64,000 bases of DNA from Undibacterium sp. (GTDB lineage: Bacteria > Pseudomonadota > Gammaproteobacteria > Burkholderiales > Burkholderiaceae_D), in contig JAUSNO010000024.1 in the NCBI GenBank assembly GCA_030645915.1, positions 178,929 through 242,928 of the forward strand, in the 5' to 3' direction. The position numbers were made by a program, and so were the translations under genes. Position 1 is the stretch's first letter, and each line of letters starts with the position of its first letter. This document shows positions 25,451 through 33,889 of this stretch, in pieces. The notes under the pieces are model-generated. The model saw only the letters and a program-made list of their open reading frames with translations, was not told the DNA's origin and made no database searches.

Positions 25451-27703
25451 CTACGTGTGCAGATTCGCTGGCGCCAGCGCTTCAGGCGCGCTCAGAGGAA
25501 AGCGCATTGTCACGCGGGTGCCCTGGCCTGGCAGGCTGACGATATCAATACTGCCACCGAGCACCTCGGTCACCAGGTTGTAGACGATATGCATACCCAA
25601 CCCTGAACCGCCTTGACCAAACTTGGTCGTGAAAAATGGGTCAAATACTTTTTTCAGATTCGCCTCGCTGATGCCGACACCGTCATCTTCGAAGGAAATA
25701 ACTACAGTATCCCCCATAGCGCGTGACGCTTTCATGCGCATTTTTCCGTCATTGCGTCCATCGAATCCATGCGTCACCGAATTCACGATGAGATTGGTGA
25801 CGACCTGACCGAGCGCGCCAGGAAAGCTATCCATCACTATTCCCTCGTCGATATCAGCTTCCATTGCATAGGTGGTCTTTCGAAACAACGGTGCATTCGT
25901 CAGAACGATCTCGTCAAGCATTTGGCGAAGATCAAACTGGCGTCGCATGTCGCTGGACTGATCAACGGCAACATGTTTGAAACTGCGAATCAGATCACCC
26001 GCCCTGACTAAAGAACGCAACAACACATCGGTGCCGAATGACAGTTGACTGAGAAAACGATCAAACGACGCGCGTTTTAATTTCCCATCCTGCACATCTG
26101 ATTGCAAGCGCCTGGCCTCATCCTGCATGGTGCTGGCAATGGTGACTGCATTACCTATCGGGGTATTCAATTCATGCGCGATACCTGCGACCAGCGACCC
26201 GAGCGAAGCCAATTTTTCCGAGCGTATCAACTCCGATTGCATCTTCTTGAGCGATGTCAGGGCCTCTGCCAGCTCAGCATTGGATTGCTCCAGTCTGTGC
26301 GTGCGTGAACTGACCCGCTGTTCCAGCTGTGCATTGAGCTCGCGTATCTGCTGCTCTATCGCGCGCTGTTGCGTCACATCTTGCTGACTCATGATGTAGG
26401 TATTGTGCAAGCCGTCACCGGCTTCATATTTTTGCGCCGAGATCAGGCAAACGATCACGCTGCCATCCGAACGGCGCAGTCGCGCCTCAAAGCGATCGAC
26501 GTAAAAGTCGCGCCGCAATTGCGCGACAAAAGCTTGCCGGTTGCTTTCATCAACCCAGAGCTGCACTTGATAGTCGGTGATCAAGCCCAGCATTTCATGC
26601 GTCTGGTAACCGAACAATTTGGCAAAGGCATCGTTGACGGCATCGACCCGGCGCAGATCGATATTCACCAGAGACAAGGCCTCGGGTGAACGCTGAAAGA
26701 TCTCGGAAAACTTAAGCTCGGAATGACGCAGCGACACCTCAGACTGGCGCAACTTGCGGATGTGTGAGCGCAAGATCCAGCTCATCAGACAGAATAGGAA
26801 CAGCACCGAACCTGTAAACAGCACGCGCTTCTCCATGCGCGATGTCCAGTACATCAAGATGCTGTCAAAATCGCGGCCATAAATCATCGTCAGCGGAAAT
26901 CCGGCGATCTTGCGGTAAGTGTAGAGACGGGGGAACTCGTCATCGAGCAAGGAAGCGTCCTCAAAATCACCTTCTACCGGCATCTCCGGCAGCCGCTGGA
27001 GAATCGGAGAACCGGCAATATCCCGGTCGACATAACGCGCCTCGAAAGGCGAACGCACGATCACAAAGCCTTCATTGGCAATCAGCGATACCATCGCATT
27101 ACTCTGCTGTGCCACCCTGGCATACACATTGGCAAAATACGAAAGCCGGATATCTGTGCTGACGATGCCAATCTGCTTATGCTCAAGGTCATATATGTTG
27201 CGCGCCAGCGGCAACACCAGCTGGCTATCGTAATTGCTCTGGTAGGGATGGCCGATGACGGGTTGGGTGTGCTCCGGATGCGCCAGTAAAAACTGCACAT
27301 ACTTGCGATCTTTCACATTGGCCTGATGCGCAGGATAATCGGGCGAAGTAACCCAACTCATGCCGGACAAATCGACATACTGCAGGGCCTTGATAAAGCG
27401 GCTGTCCTGCAAAGTATAGGCTTGCAGAACTGCGCGTATGCCTGCATCGTTTGGCTTCATGGTGGCTATGGCGCTGGCGACACTATCGAGCTTTTGTACG
27501 CCATCTTGCAGGGTTTGAGCGGCATGCTCTTCCAATATGCGGGTCGCGACTAATCCGTTGGCCCGCTCCGAGGCTAGCGTCTGTTGCTTGTCCTGTTCTA
27601 CGCTCCACCACAATTGCGCCAGAATGACGACAATAATGATGCCAAAAAATCCTGCAAGAATTTTACTGGCACTCATACGATGAACCGTTGCGAGCCCGGG
27701 CAT
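25451..27703 (-). CDS. Sensor histidine kinase with dCache and PAS domains
   Basis: Membrane kinase of about 750 residues. Span 1 (ILAGFFGIIIVVILAQLWW) and span 2 (VLFTGSVLFLFCLMSWIL) enclose a dCache-type periplasmic sensor, with VATRILEEHAAQTLQDGVQKL at its start and IGIVSTDIRLSYFANVYARV inside. A PAS domain (FSEIFQRSPEALSLVNIDL) and a coiled segment follow, then the H-box LVAGIAHELNTPIGN and an ATPase domain with GALGQVVTNLIVNSVTHGF and FGQGGSGLGMHIVYNLV. It has no receiver domain and no adjacent response regulator, so it is an orphan kinase. I placed the start at 27703, where GGGGAGG lies about ten bases upstream; the frame continues to 27736. Its kinase core closely resembles that of the gene at 51522. 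Confidence 0.9.
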   Translation of the reverse strand: MPGLATVHRMSASKILAGFFGIIIVVILAQLWWSVEQDKQQTLASERANGLVATRILEEHAAQTLQDGVQKLDSVASAIATMKPNDAGIRAVLQAYTLQDSRFIKALQYVDLSGMSWVTSPDYPAHQANVKDRKYVQFLLAHPEHTQPVIGHPYQSNYDSQLVLPLARNIYDLEHKQIGIVSTDIRLSYFANVYARVAQQSNAMVSLIANEGFVIVRSPFEARYVDRDIAGSPILQRLPEMPVEGDFEDASLLDDEFPRLYTYRKIAGFPLTMIYGRDFDSILMYWTSRMEKRVLFTGSVLFLFCLMSWILRSHIRKLRQSEVSLRHSELKFSEIFQRSPEALSLVNIDLRRVDAVNDAFAKLFGYQTHEMLGLITDYQVQLWVDESNRQAFVAQLRRDFYVDRFEARLRRSDGSVIVCLISAQKYEAGDGLHNTYIMSQQDVTQQRAIEQQIRELNAQLEQRVSSRTHRLEQSNAELAEALTSLKKMQSELIRSEKLASLGSLVAGIAHELNTPIGNAVTIASTMQDEARRLQSDVQDGKLKRASFDRFLSQLSFGTDVLLRSLVRAGDLIRSFKHVAVDQSSDMRRQFDLRQMLDEIVLTNAPLFRKTTYAMEADIDEGIVMDSFPGALGQVVTNLIVNSVTHGFDGRNDGKMRMKASRAMGDTVVISFEDDGVGISEANLKKVFDPFFTTKFGQGGSGLGMHIVYNLVTEVLGGSIDIVSLPGQGTRVTMRFPLSAPEALAPANLHT

Positions 27704-27910
27704 CCTCAATACGCCTCCCCTTTTTGGATCGAACAATACAGAACAAAAAAATAATTAGAACCGATCAGACAATTCTACCGGACAACTTTACCGGCAAAAG
27801 ATTCATTGCTGCACGCTACATACTCCATCTAGTATTTATTCACCACGCAATGAATACGGGCGCATTTACCTTAAATCAATAAATAATATGGGGAGTATCT
27901 AATATGTCAG

Positions 27911-29638
27911 CTATTTCACGCGCCCTTCCTTCCAGGCCTGCATCAGTTTTTCGTAGGCGATCGTCTCGCCTCCGGGTTTTTCATTCGCCAGTTTTTTCCA
28001 TGGCGCGCCCTTATCCGACAGGTACTTATTCGGATCTGCCTGAGGGTTGAGTTTTGGCGGGCACACCTTCAAGCCGGACTGCTGCAGCGTTACCATCAAC
28101 TGATCCATTTCTTCGGCCAAGGTATCCATCGCGGCCTGCGGTGTGGTTTCACCTGCCACCGCATTCGCAATATTCTTCCACCACAGCTGTGCCATTTTTG
28201 GATAATCAGGAACATTGGTGCCGGTAGGTGTCCATGCCACTCGCGCCGGGCTGCGATAAAACTCGATCAAGCCGCCGTATTGATCTGCATGCTGGGTGAA
28301 ATACGCATGCCGGATATCCGAGTCACGGATAAAAGTCAGCCCGACTATCGACTTCCTGAGCGATACGGTCTTTGACGTGACGAACTGGCCGTACAGCCAG
28401 GCCGCCGACATTCTGTCGACCGGGGTACTTTTCAGATACGTCCATGATCCTACATCCTGATAACCGTTTTGCATGCCATTTTTCCAGTACGGCCCGTGCG
28501 GCGACGGTGCCATGCGCCATTTCGGCTTGCCATTCACATCGACCGCTGGCAAGCCAGGCCGGGTGGCACTGGCCGTAAAGCCGCTATACCAAAATATTTG
28601 CTGCGCAATCTGGCCTTGTGCAGCAACTGGCCCTGCTTCGCTAAAGGTCAAGCCCAGCGCTGAAGGCGGGGCGTATTTCTTCATCCACTCGATGTATTTC
28701 GACAGGGCATACACGGCGGCAGGCGAGTTGGTGGCGCCGCCGCGCGCAACCGATGCCCCCACCGGAGTGCATTTATCGGCGGCGATACGTATGCCCCATT
28801 CGTCCACCGGCAAACCATTGGGAATGCCCTTGTCGGCCGCACCAGCCATCGACAGCCAGGCGTCGGTAAAACGCCAGCCCAGCGACGGATCGCGTTTGCC
28901 GTAATCCATGTGGCCATACACTTTACGGCCGTCGATTTCTTTAATGTCACTGGTGAAGAACTCGGCGATATCTTCATAGGCCGACCAGTTTTGTGGCACC
29001 CCAAGTTCATACCCGTATCTGGCTTTAAATTTTGCCTGAAAATCCGGCCGTTCAAACCAGTCAGCCCGAAACCAGTACAGATTGGCGAACTGCTGATCTG
29101 GCAGTTGATACAGCTTGCCATCAGGTGCCGTAGTAAAACTGATGCCGATAAAATCCTTCAGATCAAGGCCAGGGTTGGTGAATTCCTTGCCGACGCCCTG
29201 CATGTAATCAGTCAGCACCACCGTCTGGCCGTAACGGTAATGCGTACCGATCAAATCGGAATCATTTACCCAGCCATCGTAGATCGAATTGCCTGACCGC
29301 AGCGAGGCCTGCAACTTATCCACCAGGTTACCTTCCGGGATCAGATCGTGTGTCACCCTGATGCCGGTAATTTCTGCAAACGCCTTGCTCAGCACTTGCG
29401 ATTCATAGGTATGGGTATCGAGCATTTCGGAGACCACCTTGATTTCTTTCACGCCCTTTTTTTTCAATTTTTCGGCCGCTTCGATGAACCACTTCATTTC
29501 ATCGAGCTGCTGTTTTTTACTCAGCGTTGAGGGTTGAAATTCTTTGTTCACCCAGGTTTCTGCGACCGTCACGCCGGCCATTGCCACCCCGGAAAGACCC
29601 ATGCTCACCAGTGCACATAAACACATTTTCAGTTTCAT
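27911..29638 (-). CDS. ABC transporter substrate-binding protein, GlpV-like (glycerol)
   Basis: Large periplasmic binding protein (about 575 residues) of the extracellular solute-binding family 1 type. A signal peptide (MKLKMCLCALVSMGLSGVAMA) precedes a mature domain with RVTHDLIPEGNLVDKLQAS and a C-terminal motif, ANEKPGGETIAYEKL, that I associate with the GlpV component of the glpSTPQV glycerol importer. The gene follows glpD by 11 bases in the same direction, which supports a glycerol or glycerol-3-phosphate link. The ATPases and permeases of such an importer are absent on both sides. The start at Met 29638 is chosen for the signal peptide. Ligand identity is inferred from family and context, not from binding residues. 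Confidence 0.8.
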   Translation of the reverse strand: MKLKMCLCALVSMGLSGVAMAGVTVAETWVNKEFQPSTLSKKQQLDEMKWFIEAAEKLKKKGVKEIKVVSEMLDTHTYESQVLSKAFAEITGIRVTHDLIPEGNLVDKLQASLRSGNSIYDGWVNDSDLIGTHYRYGQTVVLTDYMQGVGKEFTNPGLDLKDFIGISFTTAPDGKLYQLPDQQFANLYWFRADWFERPDFQAKFKARYGYELGVPQNWSAYEDIAEFFTSDIKEIDGRKVYGHMDYGKRDPSLGWRFTDAWLSMAGAADKGIPNGLPVDEWGIRIAADKCTPVGASVARGGATNSPAAVYALSKYIEWMKKYAPPSALGLTFSEAGPVAAQGQIAQQIFWYSGFTASATRPGLPAVDVNGKPKWRMAPSPHGPYWKNGMQNGYQDVGSWTYLKSTPVDRMSAAWLYGQFVTSKTVSLRKSIVGLTFIRDSDIRHAYFTQHADQYGGLIEFYRSPARVAWTPTGTNVPDYPKMAQLWWKNIANAVAGETTPQAAMDTLAEEMDQLMVTLQQSGLKVCPPKLNPQADPNKYLSDKGAPWKKLANEKPGGETIAYEKLMQAWKEGRVK

Positions 29639-29649
29639 GATGTCTTTCT

Positions 29650-31227
29650 TCAATATGGATTTGCCGCCATCCATTCATCGAGCGCCTTATCGCTGCCGGC
29701 CGGCAGATGCAGACCAAGCTTGGAGCGACGCCACAGTATGTCGGCGGCACTTCTCGCCCATTCAACCTTGATCAGATAACGCACTTCAATCGCATACAGA
29801 TTGTCAGCAATCGCTTCGCCCATGTGCGCAATCGATGTGCAGTCTTTAAGCAAGTGATGGATTCTGCTGCCGTAGGCATGCGCATAGCGTTGTATCAGCG
29901 CCGCCGGCAACCAATCATATTGCTCCTGCAGGCGGCTCACAAAGGAGGAAAATTCCAGTACCGCGCGATTGCTCGGCGTGGCGCCATGAATATCGCCGCC
30001 GGGCAAACACGCAGTGCCTGTCCAGGCACCGTGCCGGTTCGACAAAACCGGCGCAATCAGATTGACGGCATCCTCGGCCAGCTTACGAAAAGTGGTGATC
30101 TTGCCGCCAAAGACAGTCAGGAAAGGCGCGCCGGCCTGATCCAGCTCCAACCGGTAATCACGCGTAATCGCCTTGGCGTCTTTGGCGCCGTCATCCACCA
30201 GAGGGCGCACGCCGGAATACGACCAGACGACATCATCCGGACAAATGCGCTGCTTGAAGTACAGGCTGCTTAAGGTACATAGGTAGTCGATTTCGTGTTG
30301 CGCTATCGCGACATGATTCATGTCACCTTGATAGTCGATGTCGGTAGTGCCGATCAGCGTGAATTCTTTTTCGTACGGAATGGCAAACACGATGCGGCCA
30401 TCAGGATGCTGAAAAATATAAGCGTAAGGATGATCAAACAGACGCCTGACCACGATATGGCTACCCTTGATCAGCCGCAGGGTCTTGCCCGCTTCATGCG
30501 GCGCGCCGGCCTGTTGAAATTGCGCAGCCCAAGAGCCGGTTGCATTGACCAGGCAACGCGCTTCTATCTCGATGACATTTTGCGCCGCATCCAGTAATTG
30601 CGCGCGCCACTTGCCGTCTTGCTGCCGCACCGATTCGCATCGCGTACGCGTCATGATGGTGGCACCCTTTTCCGCCGCGTCCATGGCATTGAGCACCACC
30701 AGACGGGCATCATCGACCCACCCATCGGAATACATGAAGCCGCGCGTCAATTCCGCCTTGAGCGGGTCACCCGCCACGTGGTGTCGCAGGTCAACGCCGG
30801 TGGAGCCAGGCAACAGCTCGCGGCGTGCCAGCAGGTCGTACAAGAACAGCCCGGCACGCAACATCCATGCGGGTCGCAGGCCTTGCATATAGGGCATGAC
30901 AAAGCGCAAGGGCGAGATGATATGCGGGGCCGAACGCATCAGCACTTCGCGCTCTATCAGGGCCTTTCTGACCAGGCCGAATTCGTAATATTCGAGGTAG
31001 CGCAGGCCGCCATGGATCAGTTTGGACGACGCTGAAGAAGTATGCGAAGCCAGATCATCTTTCTCGCACAGGATCACGGACAGGCCACGCCCTGCGGCAT
31101 CGCGCGCAATGCCCGCGCCATTGATGCCACCACCAACGACCAATACATCACATGTCGATGTGCATGGTGCCCGCCCGCTCATAGAGCTGATTGCCTGGGG
31201 CTTACTATCATCTGCGTGCGGCATCAT
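29650..31227 (-). CDS. glpD: Glycerol-3-phosphate dehydrogenase (aerobic, FAD-dependent)
   Basis: Membrane-associated FAD enzyme oxidising sn-glycerol 3-phosphate to dihydroxyacetone phosphate and passing electrons to quinone. The FAD-binding motif is DVLVVGGGINGAGIARDAAG. The GlpD signatures SSASSKLIHGGLRYLEYYEF and KEFTLIGTTDIDYQGD are present, and the C-terminal DAO_C region includes KLGLHLPAGSDKALDEW. The total of about 525 residues is normal. The start is uncertain: an in-frame GTG at 31266, Met at 31227 and Met at 31182 all lack a good ribosome binding site, and I used 31227. The 5-prime end overlaps the stop of the preceding exonuclease-like gene, and the GlpV-like binding protein follows, which suggests a three-gene operon. 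Confidence 0.94.
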   Translation of the reverse strand: MMPHADDSKPQAISSMSGRAPCTSTCDVLVVGGGINGAGIARDAAGRGLSVILCEKDDLASHTSSASSKLIHGGLRYLEYYEFGLVRKALIEREVLMRSAPHIISPLRFVMPYMQGLRPAWMLRAGLFLYDLLARRELLPGSTGVDLRHHVAGDPLKAELTRGFMYSDGWVDDARLVVLNAMDAAEKGATIMTRTRCESVRQQDGKWRAQLLDAAQNVIEIEARCLVNATGSWAAQFQQAGAPHEAGKTLRLIKGSHIVVRRLFDHPYAYIFQHPDGRIVFAIPYEKEFTLIGTTDIDYQGDMNHVAIAQHEIDYLCTLSSLYFKQRICPDDVVWSYSGVRPLVDDGAKDAKAITRDYRLELDQAGAPFLTVFGGKITTFRKLAEDAVNLIAPVLSNRHGAWTGTACLPGGDIHGATPSNRAVLEFSSFVSRLQEQYDWLPAALIQRYAHAYGSRIHHLLKDCTSIAHMGEAIADNLYAIEVRYLIKVEWARSAADILWRRSKLGLHLPAGSDKALDEWMAANPY

Positions 31228-31705
31228 AGGTGCGCAGCCAGGTGATCTGCAAGACTCTGGCGTCACTGCTGGCGCGATGGCGCGTGATGCGCAATTCCTT
31301 CAGCACATGATCTTTAGTCGAATGCCAATGTTCCTCCTGGTCTGCGGTAATGATTTCTCGCAGATCAGCGAGCTTAAAGCGCGGCACAATATTGGCCGCG
31401 TCAAACAGGCGTGCCATCCAGACGTAATCCTGCCCCCACCCGTCGGTATACACGGTATGGCCGCTCAAGAAAAAATTGAGTTGTTCGGCAACGTAAGAAG
31501 AAGATTTACCGCGTTCAATTAAAATCTCACGCGGAATATGATGCACTTGGGCCGCGTCAAGATCCCAGTGCTCCCAATCGTTTTCAGGGCGGATCAAAGA
31601 ACACCAGCCCTCGCCATGGCGGCCAGAAAACCCCACTTCAATCGGATAGCTGCCTTTGCCAAAACCAGAGGCTTCGAAGTCAATAATAATAGGAACAGTC
31701 ATCAT
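31208..31705 (-). CDS. DEDDh-type exonuclease-like protein (RNase H fold)
   Basis: Protein of 165 residues whose motifs fit the DnaQ/ExoX 3-prime-5-prime exonuclease superfamily. Motif I is IIIDFEASGFGKGSYPIEVG (Asp and Glu), motif II lies around TVYTDGWGQDYVWMARL, and motif III is HRASSDARVL with the H-x4-D pair. The polypeptide is short, consisting of the catalytic fold alone. The substrate could be RNA or single-stranded DNA; the family does not settle it. It lies upstream of and overlaps glpD, with AAGGAA before its start. The link with glycerol metabolism is probably only positional. Confidence 0.78.
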   Translation of the reverse strand: MMTVPIIIDFEASGFGKGSYPIEVGFSGRHGEGWCSLIRPENDWEHWDLDAAQVHHIPREILIERGKSSSYVAEQLNFFLSGHTVYTDGWGQDYVWMARLFDAANIVPRFKLADLREIITADQEEHWHSTKDHVLKELRITRHRASSDARVLQITWLRTYDAARR

Positions 31706-31881
31706 CGTAAGTTCCTTGATGTTGGCACGATGGAAAGTTTATGGCAGAAATTCTATTGTGCCTTATTTTTACAACATTGCAAGTTGTTCCCGGCTGCGCT
31801 GGCCTTTATCGGTTAAAAACCAACAAGGCAGGGATTAAATCTTAAATCAGCGGCCCATGATCAGATCAAAAAAACTTCGGC

Positions 31882-31887
31882 TATAAT
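31882..31887 (+). promoter_or_regulatory. Probable -10 box giving a leaderless transcript
   Basis: A perfect TATAAT lies seven bases before the ATG at 31895, so transcription would begin at or within a base or two of the start codon. No Shine-Dalgarno sequence lies between. No good -35 element is visible at the normal spacing, so an activator (for example a copper-responsive one) may be needed. Confidence 0.45.
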
Positions 31888-31894
31888 CCGACCA

Positions 31895-32296
31895 ATGAAC
31901 ACGCTCCGCCGCCACATTCTGCTATGGATATTAATCATGGCGATACCCCTTCAGGGTCTCGCTGCGGCTAGCATGATGCTGTGCGCAACAGAGCATCACC
32001 ATCAGATTTCAACCGGGCAAACGCCGCAAGCCAGTGCGCATCAGCAGCACCACGCTGGCGATGAGATGAATGACGCAAATGCTGCAGATACCCCGTCATC
32101 CGACCAGACTACGGCGCATCATCAGGTAACGAAAGACAAATGTAGCTCTTGCGCAGCATGTTGCATAGGCGCTGCGATGGTATCTACCTCTCTTGACTCT
32201 CCCGTTTCACGTCCACCCTCAGAAAAAATCGACATGGTTTTTTCTTCCCATTTTGGCCATATCAGCGATAGTCCGGAACGCCCTCCCCGCGCTTAA
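31895..32296 (+). CDS. Small exported His/Cys-rich protein of the copper cluster
   Basis: Protein of 133 residues with an N-terminal signal peptide (ILLWILIMAIPLQGLAAAS), a His-rich linker (ATEHHHQIS, SAHQQHHAGDEM) and a cysteine cluster, DKCSSCAACCIGAAM. It resembles the loosely defined DUF2946/CopL-like small periplasmic proteins that precede copper or RND efflux genes. The His and Cys content suggests metal binding in the periplasm, which is an inference. It heads a rightward run containing a TolC-family protein, a multicopper oxidase, a cupredoxin and CusF. The -10 box directly before the ATG suggests leaderless translation. A protein of the same general style precedes the cusCBA genes at 44815. 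Confidence 0.75.
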   Translation: MNTLRRHILLWILIMAIPLQGLAAASMMLCATEHHHQISTGQTPQASAHQQHHAGDEMNDANAADTPSSDQTTAHHQVTKDKCSSCAACCIGAAMVSTSLDSPVSRPPSEKIDMVFSSHFGHISDSPERPPRA

Positions 32297-32451
32297 GGGC
32301 CTGCAATGCTGCGCGACCGCTTTGGCTGCGTCGCGTTGATTCACTTTATCAACGCCGGCATCGCCCTTTTCAATTGGTTTCTTTCCGCATAGTCTCATGT
32401 CGCCTTGAGATTTTGCCTTTGACCGTTAACGCGTATTTTTAGCGAGAATTT

Positions 32452-33876
32452 ATGAATTATTTTTATTTGGCCAGATGCCGAAGTGCGGTGATAGTGTTGC
32501 CATTTTTCTTGACTGCATGTGCCAGTTTTTCTACTGACGGCGGTTTTTCCGAAATAGAAAAAATCGCCCGGGAGCGGCTCAACAAGGACGTGCAATGGCA
32601 ACGGCCGGCTGAGGCCAGCACGGCTGGCAGCGTTACCGCGCAACGTGTTCAGCAGCTATTGGCAGCCCCTCTCGATGCCGATGGTGCGGTACAAATTGCC
32701 TTGCTCAACAACCGTGGCCTGCAAGCCACTTTTTATGCGCTGGGTATTGCCGAGGCAGATGTCGTGCAGTCTGGCCGCCTGGCCAACCCGGGGTTTAGTT
32801 TCGGCCGCCTGCAACGCGGCGATGAGATAGAGCTGGAGCGTGGTCTGCATATCAACCTGATGCGCTTACTCACCATGCCGTATGCACAGCAAATGGAGCA
32901 ACGTCGCTTCGCGCAAACCAGGCATGAAGTAGCGATGCAAATGCTATCGATCGCATCGGAAAGCCGCAAGGCGTATTACATGGCGGTGGCGGCCGATCAA
33001 ACCGTGCTGTACATGCAGCAAGTAAAAAAAGCTGCCGATGCAGGCGCAGAATTGGCCCGCCGCATGGAGCAGGCAGGTAATTTCAACAAATTGCAAAGAG
33101 CCAGGGAGCAAGGGTTTTATGCCGATGCCGTGGTCACGCTGGCACGCGCAGAAATGGCGCAAACCCGGGCAAGAGAAAAGCTGGCTCGCCTGCTGGGTTT
33201 GTCAGGCAATCAAACTGGCGTCATCCTGCCTTCACGCTTGCCTGATCTGCCCAAAGCCCCGGATGCCCGCGCCAATATCGAGCAACTGGCGATGACGCAA
33301 AGGCTGGATGTACAGGCGGCACGCCTCGGAACCGAGCAACTGGCAAAAAACTTGGGACTGAGCAAAGCCACGCGCTTCCTCAATGTGCTTGAGCTGGGCG
33401 TGGTCAGGAACTCATCGAACGAGGCGCCGACCCAGCGCGGCTACGAAATCAGCCTGGAACTGCCACTCTTTGACTGGGGTGGCGCCAAGGTCGCCAAGGC
33501 CGAGGCGCTCTACATGCAGGCGCTGCACCGCACGGCCGAAACCGCCATCAATGCGCAGTCGGAAGTGCGCTCGGCCTATTCGTCCTATCGCTCCAGTTTT
33601 GACATTGCGGTGCATTATCGCGATGAAATTCTTCCGCTGAAAAAGAAAATTTCTGACGAAAACCTGTTGCGCTACAACGGCATGTTCATCGGCGTATTCG
33701 ATCTGCTGGCCGATGCCCGCGCGCAGATCGTCAGCGTCAATAGTGCGATCGAAGCGACGCGCGATTTCTGGCTGGCACAGGCTGACCTGGAGATGAGTCT
33801 GATCGGCAAACCCACCCTGAGCGCACCCTCGTCCGGTGCAGCGGTGACGGGCGAAGCGCCGTCGGCAGGACATTAA
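32452..33876 (+). CDS. TolC-family outer membrane efflux lipoprotein
   Basis: Outer membrane channel component of 474 residues. The signal ends in a lipobox, LTACASFS. Two OEP repeats with long helical hairpins follow (GIAEADVVQSGRLANPGFSF in the first, ELPLFDWGGAKVAKAEALY in the second). It forms the exit duct for a tripartite pump or exports periplasmic copper-oxidation products. No RND pump is directly adjacent, the nearest being cusBA at 46623, which has its own TolC-family gene. It precedes the multicopper oxidase by 13 bases and is thus in one operon with it, as in CopA-linked clusters of betaproteobacteria. The start at 32452 has a weak GAG-type site. Confidence 0.88.
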   Translation: MNYFYLARCRSAVIVLPFFLTACASFSTDGGFSEIEKIARERLNKDVQWQRPAEASTAGSVTAQRVQQLLAAPLDADGAVQIALLNNRGLQATFYALGIAEADVVQSGRLANPGFSFGRLQRGDEIELERGLHINLMRLLTMPYAQQMEQRRFAQTRHEVAMQMLSIASESRKAYYMAVAADQTVLYMQQVKKAADAGAELARRMEQAGNFNKLQRAREQGFYADAVVTLARAEMAQTRAREKLARLLGLSGNQTGVILPSRLPDLPKAPDARANIEQLAMTQRLDVQAARLGTEQLAKNLGLSKATRFLNVLELGVVRNSSNEAPTQRGYEISLELPLFDWGGAKVAKAEALYMQALHRTAETAINAQSEVRSAYSSYRSSFDIAVHYRDEILPLKKKISDENLLRYNGMFIGVFDLLADARAQIVSVNSAIEATRDFWLAQADLEMSLIGKPTLSAPSSGAAVTGEAPSAGH

Positions 33877-33889
33877 TCAAGGAAATGAC

